From NCBI RefSeq assembly GCF_024273235.1, contig NZ_JANBVH010000028.1, positions 1 through 60,440 of the forward strand: a stretch of 60,440 nucleotides of DNA, given 5' to 3'. The stretch's first letter is position 1; each line of letters opens with the position of its first letter. The position numbers and the translations under genes were made by a program. This DNA comes from Sphingomonas faeni. Lineage in GTDB: Bacteria > Pseudomonadota > Alphaproteobacteria > Sphingomonadales > Sphingomonadaceae. This document shows, in pieces, positions 16,458-25,297 of the stretch. The notes beneath the pieces were generated by a model. It was not told the origin of the DNA, made no database searches, and saw nothing but the letters and a program-made list of their open reading frames with translations.

Positions 16458-18425
16458 CTAAATCAGCCAGTCGAAAGCGCGCTTCAGTTGCGCCGTACCA
16501 TTGCTTTCGAACGGTCGACCGTGAGCGAAGATCACCCGGTCAGGCTCGAGCGCCACAATCGCTTGCACAGCCTTTTTAGCGTCCGCGCCACCTAGCCGTA
16601 CAGGTAGCCGCAGGTAACGTGCGGTAGTGCCGTCGGTGGCAGCGGATGCCTGCATCAATAGCCGCGCGATAGGTGGCAGCTTGTCAGGATCGAGGTTCTC
16701 GATGAGGTCGACGAGCACGAGCGTCTTGGTCTGCCGGTGGAAGAACCAGACTTCGTTGAAGCCAGCACCCCCTGGCACGACGCCCTGATCAAGTGTGTCT
16801 GCCCATTCGACTGGAGCCGTCTCACCGAGTTCAGCATCGAACCGCACCGATGATGCGCGGACCTGCGCCCGGTCCTGTAGCCCAGGCGCTGCCCAAGTGG
16901 TTGCATCAGGGTAGGCCCGTTGCCAGTCGACAAGGAAAGTCCAGTGCGCGATGTTGGGTGCGACGAGATGCCGCACTCGCCCAAGTGCCTCGACGGCCTT
17001 GGCCACCTCGACCGAAAAGGGCGTTGGCGAGTGCAGCAACAGGTCGCCGTTTACGAGCCGGAGGATCGTCATGCGCACAGGTAACGTCAGGCCCATCGCG
17101 TTTATTGGCCCGCTGTCGACGATCCAGACACCCTCGGCAAAAGCTTTCGGGACATCCAGTGGTGGATAAGTCGCGCGGTGCCGGGCGTCTTTATTCTCTG
17201 GACGTCGATTAGCGCCTGCCAACGCGCAGAAACCTATGGCAGCGACGCCAACGAAGCCAGCCGCACCGACCAACCGACGCCGTCTGCGGGCTTTTGACGA
17301 CGCTTGGGCGGCAAAGAAGCGTCGCATGTCGGCGAGCAGGAGCTCAGGCTGTTCCAGCGCCGCGAAATGGCCGCCTGCTGCCATTTCGCTCCAGTGAACG
17401 ATGTTGTAGGTCCTGCGAGCATGCGAACGCGGGGGCGGTGGGAAGACCGGATCAGGGAAGGCTGCGACGCCGGTTGGTACCTTGATACGGCTGCCGGCGG
17501 GAAATTGGCCCGACCCCTCCAATACGCGACCTCGATACATCCAGGTCGATGTGATGAATGACCCCTCGACAAGGTAGAGCATGATGTTGGTGAGGAGCGT
17601 ATCCTCGTCGAAGGCCTGCCAAAGATCGGGCCTGCCCTGTTCGTCGCGCGGCACGTCCGCCCATGCGCCGAACTTTTCGAGGATCCAAGCGGCAACACCG
17701 ACGGGGCTATCCGCCATGGCGACGCCGAGCGTCTGCGGACGTGTGCCCTGCTCTTGCGAGTAACCGGTCTCCTCCTTGGCCAGCGTCGCACGTCGAGCTG
17801 CCCAGGCGAGTTCGTCTGGCGTCTTCGGCGATACGTCTGCCGCCTGGATGAGAACCATGTTGAGGTGCAGCGCGCCGACGGCTTCAGGATGATCGTGCGC
17901 CATCCAGCTTCCGATCGCTGCGCCCCAGTCGCCGCCGTGCACCAGATAGCGAACATTACCGAACAGTTCGGTCATCAGGCCATGCATGATCTCGCCAGTT
18001 CGGCGCGGTCCGATCGGCGCCGTAGGGCGCCCGGAGAAGGCGTAGCCCGGAAGCGAGGGCACCACGACGTCATGGCCGTCGGCGACTAACGGAGCGACCA
18101 GCGCTTCGAACTCGATGAATGAGCCCGGCCAGCCGTGCAGCAGAAGCAGCGGTGGGCGCGAACCATCGCCACGCGAATGAATGAAATGGACCTTTTGTCC
18201 CAGCACTTCGCTGGTGAAGTGGGGTAAAGCATTCAACCGACGTTCCTGCGCACGCCAATCGAACCGAGTACGCCAATAGTCCACGAGCCGCTTGAGGTCG
18301 GCGAGGCCGACACCTGATTGCCAGCCTCCGGCGTCCGGCAGAGCGCCCCAGTCGAATGATGCGACTTTGGCGTTGATGAGGGCGAGCCGCTCGTCGGGTA
18401 CTGCGATCGTAAAGGGCTTTGCCAT
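16458..18425 (-). CDS. Epoxide hydrolase fused through a membrane helix to a DUF4336 domain
   Basis: A 655-residue two-domain protein. Residues 1-370 are an epoxide hydrolase of the EHN/alpha-beta type: LLLLHGWPGSF (97-103), nucleophile D166 in HGGDWGAA, and the catalytic histidine H353 in GGHFAALEQPE. A run of arginines (380-384) precedes a hydrophobic helix (about 385-404), and residues about 429-655 match DUF4336, a metallohydrolase-like family (EGVWIVDSGPI, NGDLLLHSPTPF, HLVAPNIAHW, IFAHGRP). By the positive-inside rule the hydrolase would be cytoplasmic and the DUF4336 part periplasmic. The start is the MAKPF ATG; upstream in-frame codons lack support. Continuous reading frame throughout, so the fusion is not a frameshift artefact of this sequence. 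Substrates unknown. Confidence 0.85.
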   Translation of the reverse strand: MAKPFTIAVPDERLALINAKVASFDWGALPDAGGWQSGVGLADLKRLVDYWRTRFDWRAQERRLNALPHFTSEVLGQKVHFIHSRGDGSRPPLLLLHGWPGSFIEFEALVAPLVADGHDVVVPSLPGYAFSGRPTAPIGPRRTGEIMHGLMTELFGNVRYLVHGGDWGAAIGSWMAHDHPEAVGALHLNMVLIQAADVSPKTPDELAWAARRATLAKEETGYSQEQGTRPQTLGVAMADSPVGVAAWILEKFGAWADVPRDEQGRPDLWQAFDEDTLLTNIMLYLVEGSFITSTWMYRGRVLEGSGQFPAGSRIKVPTGVAAFPDPVFPPPPRSHARRTYNIVHWSEMAAGGHFAALEQPELLLADMRRFFAAQASSKARRRRRLVGAAGFVGVAAIGFCALAGANRRPENKDARHRATYPPLDVPKAFAEGVWIVDSGPINAMGLTLPVRMTILRLVNGDLLLHSPTPFSVEVAKAVEALGRVRHLVAPNIAHWTFLVDWQRAYPDATTWAAPGLQDRAQVRASSVRFDAELGETAPVEWADTLDQGVVPGGAGFNEVWFFHRQTKTLVLVDLIENLDPDKLPPIARLLMQASAATDGTTARYLRLPVRLGGADAKKAVQAIVALEPDRVIFAHGRPFESNGTAQLKRAFDWLI

Positions 18426-19033
18426 CTCGTGTCCTAACTTTTGGGGGTGCACCCCTTTTCAAGCCCCACCAACGCACTCGCGTACGTCCCGTTCAAATGA
18501 CCAGTTGGCAGAGCACCTCAGGCAGATCGAGTAAGCACGCAGCCTTGGATCGAAGCCGACCAAATTGCGGAGATGAATGGGCGTTCGAATTGAAAGGCGG
18601 TAGAGAGAGTAAAGATTTGCGAACGGCCTTGGCGCGATATCAGAAAATTAAATAAAAGGTGCCATCGAAAGCGCGAAATCCTAGCTGTCGAAAAAGTAAA
18701 GTATGCGCTCTACGGCAGGGTATTGTTTTTTCGTAAAGATCTATTGGTAGACTAACAGCGAATTAGCAAATGTTACCAAATCAGGATATTTTACTAGAAG
18801 TCAAAGTGAGAACTTTAATAATCGATGCCAAAGACTCATCAAGCGCGAGGCCCGCGCCGAAGTGATTACTAGCAGGATTTAGCTAAGACCTAAACTGCGA
18901 CATTTTTCTTTTTCGGCCTCTTTTGACGGATCCATCCTGACAGGCGTGTCTACGTGACAAGCGTTATGGAGCCCTCTATACCGTCCAATAGGCGGCATAC
19001 GATCGCGCGTAGAACAGTGGGAGGATTGAACCT
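18426..19033. other. AT-rich intergenic region
   Basis: About 600 bases with no credible gene. The stretch around 18600-18900 is clearly more AT-rich than its surroundings (runs such as AAAATTAAATAAAA and TTGTTTTTTCG), which suggests horizontally acquired or decayed DNA. It must also carry the promoter of the VOC gene. No inverted repeat or IS end was recognised. Confidence 0.5.
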
Positions 19034-19951
19034 TTGACGACTCGCCTATTATTGTTGGCATGCTGTGCGACTGCACTGATTGGGGCCAAGACACCTGAGC
19101 CTCGACCCGCAATCACGGGTATATCGCATCTCGCTGTCTACTCGCGCGACATGGCCAAATCGGAGCATTTCTACACGCACGTACTTGGTGCACGGAAAGG
19201 TATGGACCCGGAGAACGCAGCCGGGATCCGCTTTTATTTCAGTTCTCGTCAGTTCGTCGAGGTGCTGCCCGCGCCTACCGGACACGGCGCCAGCATGCTT
19301 GCCCATGCGGCCTATCTCACGACGGACGCAGCGCGCCTGCGCTCATGGCTCGTGGCGCAGGGCATGACGGAGCTTGGTCCGGTCCGGGGCGTGGCTGGCG
19401 GCGATCGTTGGTTCGTTACGCATGATCCGGAAGGTAACGAGGTCCAGTTCGTTCAATCCGCCAGCCCGGATGCCACTGCGGTACCTGGCGCGATAAGTAG
19501 TCGCGTCATTCATGTCGGCTATGCGGTCCATGATCGCTCCAAACAGGACAGCTACTACCGCCGCCTGCTCGGCTTTCGACCCTATTGGTTTGGTGCGTTC
19601 GAGCCGACAAAGGTCGACTGGGTATCCCAGCAGGCACCGGATGGGCGTGACTGGATGGAATACATGATGATCGGGCCGGGATCAGACGTGCCGATCGCCA
19701 AGGTGAACGCCAACCAGCTTGGCGTCCTCAACCATCTTTCGCTTGGCGTGCCGAACATGCAGGCAGCCGTCACGACATTGTATCGGGAAAGCCGCTTAAG
19801 CCCGCGTCACGATGGACCCCAGATGGGGCTGGACGGCAAGTGGCAGGCCAACTTCTACGATCCAGACGGGACCCGGGTCGAGTTGATGGAGTTCCAGCCA
19901 GTCACCAAGCCATGCTGCTCCCCCTTCACCGCTGAAAGCCCCACGGACTGA
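19034..19951 (+). CDS. Exported VOC-superfamily (glyoxalase/dioxygenase-like) protein
   Basis: A 305-residue protein with a signal peptide (TTRLLLLACCATALIGA) and two VOC modules: GISHLAVYSRDMAKSEHFYTHVLG with HDPEGNEVQFVQ, and VIHVGYAVHDRSKQDSYYRRLLGF with FYDPDGTRVELMEF. Candidate metal ligands are the His/Glu residues of these repeated motifs. The start codon is TTG, supported by a GGGAGGA ribosome site nine bases upstream and by the signal peptide beginning there. VOC enzymes include glyoxalase I, extradiol dioxygenases and resistance proteins; an exported tandem VOC protein has no clear assigned reaction. It stands beside, but opposite to, the sorbosone dehydrogenase-like gene. Confidence 0.85.
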   Translation: MTTRLLLLACCATALIGAKTPEPRPAITGISHLAVYSRDMAKSEHFYTHVLGARKGMDPENAAGIRFYFSSRQFVEVLPAPTGHGASMLAHAAYLTTDAARLRSWLVAQGMTELGPVRGVAGGDRWFVTHDPEGNEVQFVQSASPDATAVPGAISSRVIHVGYAVHDRSKQDSYYRRLLGFRPYWFGAFEPTKVDWVSQQAPDGRDWMEYMMIGPGSDVPIAKVNANQLGVLNHLSLGVPNMQAAVTTLYRESRLSPRHDGPQMGLDGKWQANFYDPDGTRVELMEFQPVTKPCCSPFTAESPTD

Positions 19952-19981
19952 AGCCAATGTGATCCTCCGGCGCGTATCGCG

Positions 19982-21331
19982 TCACCGCGCCGCCGAGACC
20001 CGCCAAACGACGTTGCCGGTATCATCGGCAACGAGGACCGCGCCTGCTCGGTCAACAGTAACGCCGACGGGACGACCGCGAACCTTGCCATCGGCCGACA
20101 CGAAGCCGGACAGAAAGTCCTCGGCCTTGCCGCTTGGACGCGCGTTGCTGAACGGTACGAAGGCAACCTTGTAGCCATTCAGTTCATCGCGATCCCAACT
20201 GCCGTGCTCGCCGATCAGGGCACCGTCGCGGTAGCGGGGCGGAAGCGACGACCCGGAATAGAATGTGAGTCCAAGCGCCGCGACATGGCTGCTCAATGCG
20301 TAGTCTGGCACGATTGCGCGCGCGACCAGATCAGGTCGCTGTGGCATGACGCGTGGATCCACGTGACGGCCGTAATAGCTATAGGGCCACCCGTAGAATC
20401 CGCCATCGCGTACCGAAGTGAGATAATCCGGAACAAGGTTCGGCCCCAGTTCATCGCGTTCGTTCGCGACGACCCAAAGCGTGTTGGTCCCTGGGTAAAA
20501 GTTGGGGCTGTTCGGATTGCGCAGTCCCGTGGCGAACACGCGGGAGCGGCCCGATGACCGATCGATTTCCCACACTGCCGCGCGGTTCCTCTCGGCCTCC
20601 ATGCCGTTCTCGGTAATGTTGCTGTTCGATCCAACCGTCGCATAGAGCAGTTTGCCATCCGGGCTCAGCGTCAGGCTCTTCGTCCAATGATGGTCGATTG
20701 GTCCCCCGGGCAATTCGGTCAACCGCACGGGGGCGGCCGTGATCCGGGTTTGACCCAGCGTATAGGGATATCGCAGGACTGCGTCGGTGGCTGCGACGTA
20801 CAGATAATTGTCGGCAAAGACGACGCCGAAAGGCGAGAAGAGATGGTCGACCAGAACCGTACGCAGTTCGGGTACGCCGTCACCATTGGTGTCCCGTACC
20901 AACGTGATCTGATTGGTCCCGCCCTTTGGTTTAGCACCGTTCTGGCCAGTGGCGCGCTTTTGAACCCATGACACGATAGGGTTCTTCGGGCGCGTGATCG
21001 GATCGAGGTTCGGGCCCTGGGACTCGACAATGAGTACGTCGCCGTTCGGCAACGCCAGGACGTTTCGCGGATGATTCAGATCGCGTGCCAGCGCCTGTAC
21101 GCGAAGGCCAGCCGCAGCGGTGGGTGCTTGGCCGGCACTCCATCCCACGACCTCGGCGACGTGGATGGGCGGAACCAGATATTGCTTTGATGCGGGCAAG
21201 ACGGGATTGGACCCGATCTGAGAGTTGCGATCGAACTCTGCGCCGCCATCGTTGCAGCCGGAAAGCGCGATCACCGATGCCACCGCGACACCCGCGAGAA
21301 GGTTCCGGGCGCGCGCCCGTGCGACGATCAC
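19982..21331 (-). CDS. Sorbosone dehydrogenase-like beta-propeller lipoprotein
   Basis: A 449-residue lipoprotein. The GTG start overlaps the stop of the upstream DUF2231 gene by four bases (GTGA) and opens a signal peptide ending in the lipobox IALSGC. The mature protein is a beta-propeller of the L-sorbosone/PQQ-dependent sugar dehydrogenase type: LNHPRNVLALPNGDVLIVES, LFSPFGVVFADNYLYVA, DHHWTKSLTLSPDGKLLYATVGS, ATGLRNPNSPNFYP, LWVVANERDELGPNLVPDYL, IGEHGSWDRDELNGYKV. These motifs include the catalytic-histidine and PQQ-binding arginine segments of the family. It probably oxidises a sugar or aldose in the periplasm with PQQ, passing electrons to the membrane; activity is unproven. The coupled DUF2231 membrane protein is often its neighbour. 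Confidence 0.88.
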   Translation of the reverse strand: MIVARARARNLLAGVAVASVIALSGCNDGGAEFDRNSQIGSNPVLPASKQYLVPPIHVAEVVGWSAGQAPTAAAGLRVQALARDLNHPRNVLALPNGDVLIVESQGPNLDPITRPKNPIVSWVQKRATGQNGAKPKGGTNQITLVRDTNGDGVPELRTVLVDHLFSPFGVVFADNYLYVAATDAVLRYPYTLGQTRITAAPVRLTELPGGPIDHHWTKSLTLSPDGKLLYATVGSNSNITENGMEAERNRAAVWEIDRSSGRSRVFATGLRNPNSPNFYPGTNTLWVVANERDELGPNLVPDYLTSVRDGGFYGWPYSYYGRHVDPRVMPQRPDLVARAIVPDYALSSHVAALGLTFYSGSSLPPRYRDGALIGEHGSWDRDELNGYKVAFVPFSNARPSGKAEDFLSGFVSADGKVRGRPVGVTVDRAGAVLVADDTGNVVWRVSAAR

Positions 21332-21804
21332 GACTTCACCCCGACGCGATGCCTGTAGACGAGCGACCCGCCAAGCCACGCACTGACCCCGAGCAACACC
21401 ACCGAGATCACCGATAAGGTCAGGCCCGTCGGTACCACGCTCGTCCAACCATCGCGGCTGTGAACGAATGCATTGAAGAGCTCGATCACGAACACCCCTA
21501 GGTTGATGATCATATGCGGCGTCGCCGGACGTGCCGCGCGCACTCGCCGGTCACCGGCATAGTCGATCATCCCGGTCACGGCAGCTAGTCCACCCATCAC
21601 CAACCCGGCGGTGATCAGCCAGATAGAAAAGTTGCTCCACATGATGTTTGCCGACCCTAGATAAGCAAGATCGGTTAGCAGTGCGCCTATGAAGCAAACG
21701 ATCGGGAACGGTACCAGCATCGGATGGAGGGGGTGGCCAAAAAGCTTGGCCGTGGACCTTGGGTTTCCCCCGTCGGTGCGATGCTCTTCAGATCGAATGC
21801 TCAT
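21328..21804 (-). CDS. DUF2231 membrane protein
   Basis: A 158-residue inner-membrane protein with four predicted helices (about 31-50, 55-80, 96-113, 126-147). The N-terminal GHPLHPMLVPFPI motif with conserved histidines is the DUF2231 hallmark and is suggestive of a haem or metal ligand set. It is translationally coupled (GTGA) to the sorbosone dehydrogenase-like gene, so it could anchor it or accept its electrons; this is inference. Confidence 0.85.
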   Translation of the reverse strand: MSIRSEEHRTDGGNPRSTAKLFGHPLHPMLVPFPIVCFIGALLTDLAYLGSANIMWSNFSIWLITAGLVMGGLAAVTGMIDYAGDRRVRAARPATPHMIINLGVFVIELFNAFVHSRDGWTSVVPTGLTLSVISVVLLGVSAWLGGSLVYRHRVGVKS

Positions 21805-22030
21805 ACTGTCTAAGCGTTAAACTGGGCAGTCAGTTCCCGGCCATAAAGTATCCGAGCAAGTATCGATCGTATTTAAATGTAGATCAGTACGTTTTTCCCC
21901 AAATTAACCGCCGTTCTTCGGTCATACTAACGACGATGGTACACGAGGCTAAGTAACATGAAATTTCTGACATGTTGTCGTGGCGCGCGCTTTGCGTGGT
22001 CGGCAATCGCCGTGCTGGCGTCCATCGATG

Positions 22031-22055
22031 TGAACCGCGCCGGGTTTGTCGGAGG
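22031..22055 (+). repeat. Left terminal inverted repeat of the IS3-family element
   Basis: Begins TGAACCGCGCCGGGT and pairs with the right end, with three mismatches in 25 positions. Confidence 0.9.
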
Positions 22056-22080
22056 CTCCAACTCCTGAGAAGGTGGAGCC

Positions 22081-22410
22081 ATGACGAGCAAGACGACGAA
22101 CAAGTTTGCGCCCGAAGTCCGCGAGCGGGCGGTACGGATGGTTTTCGATCACGAGCGTGATCACCCGTCCAGATGGGCGACCGTGGTATCGATTGCCGAG
22201 AAGATCGGCTGCGTTCCGCAGACGCTGCATGAATGGGTGAAGAAGGCCGAAGTCGACAGCGGCAAGCGTGGCGGTGTCCCGACCGAGGTGGCCGACAAGG
22301 TGAAGGCGCTGGAACGCGAGATCCGCGAGCTGCGGCAGGCCAACGAGATTCTGCGTAAGGCGTCGGCATATTTCGCGCAGGCGGAGCTCGACCGCCCGTT
22401 CCGGCGATGA
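22081..22410 (+). CDS. IS3-family transposase OrfA
   Basis: A 109-residue helix-turn-helix protein ([29 protein letters not shown]) with a C-terminal leucine-zipper-like coiled coil ([22 protein letters not shown]). It binds the IS ends and regulates transposition. OrfB starts in the -1 frame at an ATGA overlap with its stop. I see no A-rich slippery site near the overlap, so how the OrfAB fusion is made here is unclear. Confidence 0.95.
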   Translation: MTSKTTNKFAPEVRERAVRMVFDHERDHPSRWATVVSIAEKIGCVPQTLHEWVKKAEVDSGKRGGVPTEVADKVKALEREIRELRQANEILRKASAYFAQAELDRPFRR

Positions 22411-23312
22411 TCGCTTTCATTGACGATCACCGCGATGCCTATGGGGTCGAGCCGATCTGCCGCGTCCTGCCGATCGCCCCATCCACCTACCACAAGCACG
22501 TCGCGCAGCGACAGGATTCAGCGCGTCTGTCGGCGCGGGCGCGGCAGGATGTGGCCCTCAAACCCGAGATAGCTCGCGTGTTCGCCGAGAACTTCGCGGT
22601 CTACGGCGTGCGCAAGGTCTGGCGGCAGATGATGCGGGAGGGCTTTGCGGTCGCGCGCTGTACCGTGGAGCGGCTGATGCGCGAGATGGGCTTGGCAGGG
22701 GTAATCCGGGGCAAGCCGGTGCGCACGACCATCAGCGACAAGACGGCGCCGTGCCCACGCGATCACGTCAATCGCCAGTTCTTTGCGCCAGCGCCAAACA
22801 GGCTTTGGGTGTCGGACTTCACCTATGTCGCGACCTGGGCGGGGTTCGTCTACGTCGCCTTCGTCATCGACACCTACGCCCGCCGGATCGTCGGATGGCG
22901 TGCCAGCAGGACAGCACATGCCAGCTTCGTCCTGGATGCGCTCGAGCAGGCGCTTCATGACCGCCGGCCGGTTCACCGTGGTGGCCTGATTCACCACAGC
23001 GACCGCGGGTCGCAATACGTGTCTATCAAGTACACCGAGCGACTTGCCGAGGCAGGGATCGAGCCGTCGGTTGGCAGCGTCGGCGATAGTTATGACAACG
23101 CTTTGGCCGAGACGATCAACGGCCTCTACAAAGCCGAGGTAATCCACCGGCGCGGACCCTGGCGCAGCTTCGAAGCTGTCGAATATGCCACGCTCGAATG
23201 GGTCGACTGGTTCAATCATCGTCGGCTGCTCGAGCCTATCGGCAACATCCCGCCTGCCGAAGCCGAACACCAATATTATGCTGCCGCAGACAACATCGAT
23301 ATGGCGGCGTGA
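22407..23312 (+). CDS. IS3-family transposase OrfB (DDE integrase core)
   Basis: A 301-residue transposase. The N-terminal HTH_21 region is followed by an rve-type catalytic core with D137 (WVSDFTYV), D199 (HHSDRGSQY) and E235 ([15 protein letters not shown]), 35 residues after the second Asp as expected for IS3 enzymes. The frame is intact to a normal end. It is coupled to OrfA by an ATGA overlap in the -1 frame. Confidence 0.96.
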   Translation: MIAFIDDHRDAYGVEPICRVLPIAPSTYHKHVAQRQDSARLSARARQDVALKPEIARVFAENFAVYGVRKVWRQMMREGFAVARCTVERLMREMGLAGVIRGKPVRTTISDKTAPCPRDHVNRQFFAPAPNRLWVSDFTYVATWAGFVYVAFVIDTYARRIVGWRASRTAHASFVLDALEQALHDRRPVHRGGLIHHSDRGSQYVSIKYTERLAEAGIEPSVGSVGDSYDNALAETINGLYKAEVIHRRGPWRSFEAVEYATLEWVDWFNHRRLLEPIGNIPPAEAEHQYYAAADNIDMAA

Positions 23313-23326
23313 CTCACAACCCAAGG

Positions 23327-23351
23327 CCTCCGGCAGACCCGGGGCGGTTCA
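23327..23351 (-). repeat. Right terminal inverted repeat of the IS3-family element
   Basis: Reads TGAACCGCCCCGGGT on the minus strand, the partner of the left end. Confidence 0.9.
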
Positions 23352-24303
23352 ATGCGTCAGCGCAGTCGGTGCCGACGATCGATACTGAGGATGCGACGTT
23401 AGGGTCGGCCAAAATATCCGGGGCCGGCGACCTTCATCCTCAACTGGCCTTCGACGTTCGCAATGGCGACTTCGCGCGAGGCAATTATGATGACGATCGT
23501 GCGGACCTAGACCGGCTGCCTGTCCATGCGCAACTCGGGGTCGCGATCGATCTGTCGCACGGCTCGGATGGCGTGGCGACTAGCTGGCTGGTGTTGCGCT
23601 CCTCCAATGGTTTTCATGCGCCGTCGACGGGAGAAATGTCGACACCGCGAATATGGTACGAGAGCAACAACCTCGCGGCTCTGGTGTTCACGCCGGTGAA
23701 GGGGCTGAGAGCCGCCGGAGTCTATACGATCAAAACGAGTCCCAACGGCGTGTCGGCCACGACGCACGAGGCGAGTCTGTCGCTTGCCTATGACGGCGAT
23801 GACGTGGTTGGCAAATTGTCGCCGACCTTCGCCATCACCATGCGACCGAAGGGAGACAACGGGGTCTTCACGCTGGCGGCGATCGAGCCGGGCTTCGACC
23901 TTTCCGAGCGCAAAGACGGGCCGAAATTGAGCATACCGGTCGCGATCGGGCGAGGATGGGGCGGCTTCTATCGTTCGGGAAGTGGCAGCCGCAGCTACCT
24001 CAGCGCCGGCGCAGCCCTTGAGCAGCCATTTCTGCTGGGCACCATGCAGTGGAGTACGCGCCTTGAGGCGCTGGCAGTCGTACGTGATGATCGCCTTGCC
24101 GTGCTGAGCGGTCCACGCGGGGAAACCGGTACCGTCGTGCCGTTGATAACATGGTCGGTTTCAACCGCATATTAGGTCAAGTGCTCTAGAAGCTCCGCCA
24201 ATGACCGCTCCTGGGAGATGGTGTCGTTCGTCGTGCGGCCTGCAACCAACGGCTTCATCCCACGTCGTTTCATTTCACTATCGATCATTGAGGCGCCGAA
24301 CGG

Positions 24304-24366
24304 ACATGAACAAATGTCTGAAGTTGGGAAGCGCCTAACGACTGCTGAATGTCGTCTTGTGGGTCA
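24304..24366 (+). repeat. Dispersed intergenic repeat, copy B
   Basis: Matches copy A over ACATGAACAAATG...GAAGTT...GGGAA...CGACTGC...TGTGGGTC and copy C over GGGAAGCG...CTGCTGAA-GTC. It lies between the split pseudogene and the RibD-like gene, a 225-base gap that otherwise shows nothing. Confidence 0.5.
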
Positions 24367-24400
24367 GGTGTGACTTTAGGTTGGGAGCGTAGATCTTAGA

Positions 24401-25066
24401 CTACCACGTCCCCTCGTTCATGCGTCGCTGGCGTTCAACCTCCGCTGCACTAGTGCTGGGGTGGGGATGGTCGACGCTCGGGATCGGCCCGGCTTGTGCC
24501 CAGCGTGTGACGATCACGCCTTTTGCGCCAACCTGATGGTCGAGCAGGCGCAGTGCGCCTGAAGGGGTGCCGTCGCCGAACAGACGCTTGCCGGTCCCCA
24601 GCACGACAGGAAAGGTCATGAGGACCAATTCGTCGATTAGCCCGGCAGCGAGGAGTGGAGGGTAGAGCGTTGAGGAGCCTTGAATCAGCAAGTCTGGACC
24701 GCCGCTTTCCTTAAGGGCTCCGATCGCGGCAATGCCGTCCAGGCGATAACTGTTTGCCCAGTCGAGCGGCTGATCACCATGCGTTACAACATGCTTGTCG
24801 GCGGAAGTCAGTGCATCACCCATGCCTTCCATCTCGCCTTCGACGAATGGCCAGTAGGCCGCAAAGATATCGTAGGTCCGTCGACCTAGAAGCAGAGCGT
24901 AGGGCGGCTTGAACAGCTCGCCGAGCACTGGATCGATCTCATTGTCGCCGATGCCGAATACCCAGCCGCCCTGGCCAAAGTCTCCGGTCGGATCTTCAGT
25001 AGGCCCGCCAGGTGCCTGCATTACGCCGTCAAGCGATACGAATGCCGCACCGGTCAACTTTCGCAT
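24401..25066 (-). CDS. Dihydrofolate reductase-like (RibD C-terminal domain) protein
   Basis: A 221-residue protein of the DHFR/RibD_C fold: VSLDGVMQAPGG at the start, LLLGRRTYDIFAAYWP for the nucleotide-binding helix, and DLLIQGSSTLYPPLLAAGLIDELVLMTFPVVLGTGKRLF, the conserved RibD_C stretch. Family members reduce flavin precursors or unknown pteridine-like substrates with NADPH; many are stand-alone genes of unknown role. It is flanked by dispersed repeats on both sides. No operon partner. Confidence 0.88.
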   Translation of the reverse strand: MRKLTGAAFVSLDGVMQAPGGPTEDPTGDFGQGGWVFGIGDNEIDPVLGELFKPPYALLLGRRTYDIFAAYWPFVEGEMEGMGDALTSADKHVVTHGDQPLDWANSYRLDGIAAIGALKESGGPDLLIQGSSTLYPPLLAAGLIDELVLMTFPVVLGTGKRLFGDGTPSGALRLLDHQVGAKGVIVTRWAQAGPIPSVDHPHPSTSAAEVERQRRMNEGTW

Positions 25067-25158
25067 GGATCAAATCCTTCCGGTTGCTACTCTCGACTGG
25101 AACGGCTCGCGCAGCAAGGGCTCAATCGCAGCTCCGCGAGACCTGAATAAACGGCCAG

Positions 25159-25202
25159 TCTCGGGAAGCGGCTGCGAGCTGCTGAACGTCCGGTACTGGG
25201 TC
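25159..25202 (+). repeat. Dispersed intergenic repeat, copy C (partial)
   Basis: Shares GGGAAGCG, a spaced CTGCTGAACGTC and ACTGGGTC with copy B. Located between the RibD-like gene and the ABC ATPase gene. Confidence 0.45.
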
Positions 25203-25297
25203 CTCGTCAGCGCGTAGCGGCTTGGTTGCAAGGTACGATAGCTTTGCCCGCTGTCGTGTCAGCCGCTACCCAACGTGTGATAAGTAAAGGACATGCG

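Larger units (their letters stand above)
22031..23351 (+). mobile_element. Complete IS3-family insertion sequence (1321 bp)
   Basis: Bounded by imperfect 25-bp terminal inverted repeats beginning TGAACCGC (22 of 25 positions match) and flanked by a 3-bp direct repeat ATG (22028-22030 and 23352-23354), the target duplication. It carries the usual overlapping orfA and orfB. The intact ends, target duplication and open frames all indicate a recent insertion that may still be mobile. It disrupts an exported-protein gene. Confidence 0.93.
21958..24175 (+). pseudogene. Exported beta-rich protein gene split by an IS3-family element
   Basis: The gene starts at 21958 and reads 73 bases, encoding a signal peptide ([20 protein letters not shown]...), before the IS. 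After the IS it resumes at 23355 and runs to a TAG at 24175. Removing the IS and one copy of the ATG target duplication joins the two parts in frame: 894 bases, 297 residues, with the junction ...ASIDASAQSVPTID that places an ASAQ signal-peptidase site right at the break. The mature part is rich in alternating hydrophobic residues and ends WSVSTAY, an aromatic-terminated pattern common in outer-membrane barrels. I do not recognise the family. As it stands the gene cannot make the exported protein. The 3' fragment remains open. Confidence 0.85.
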
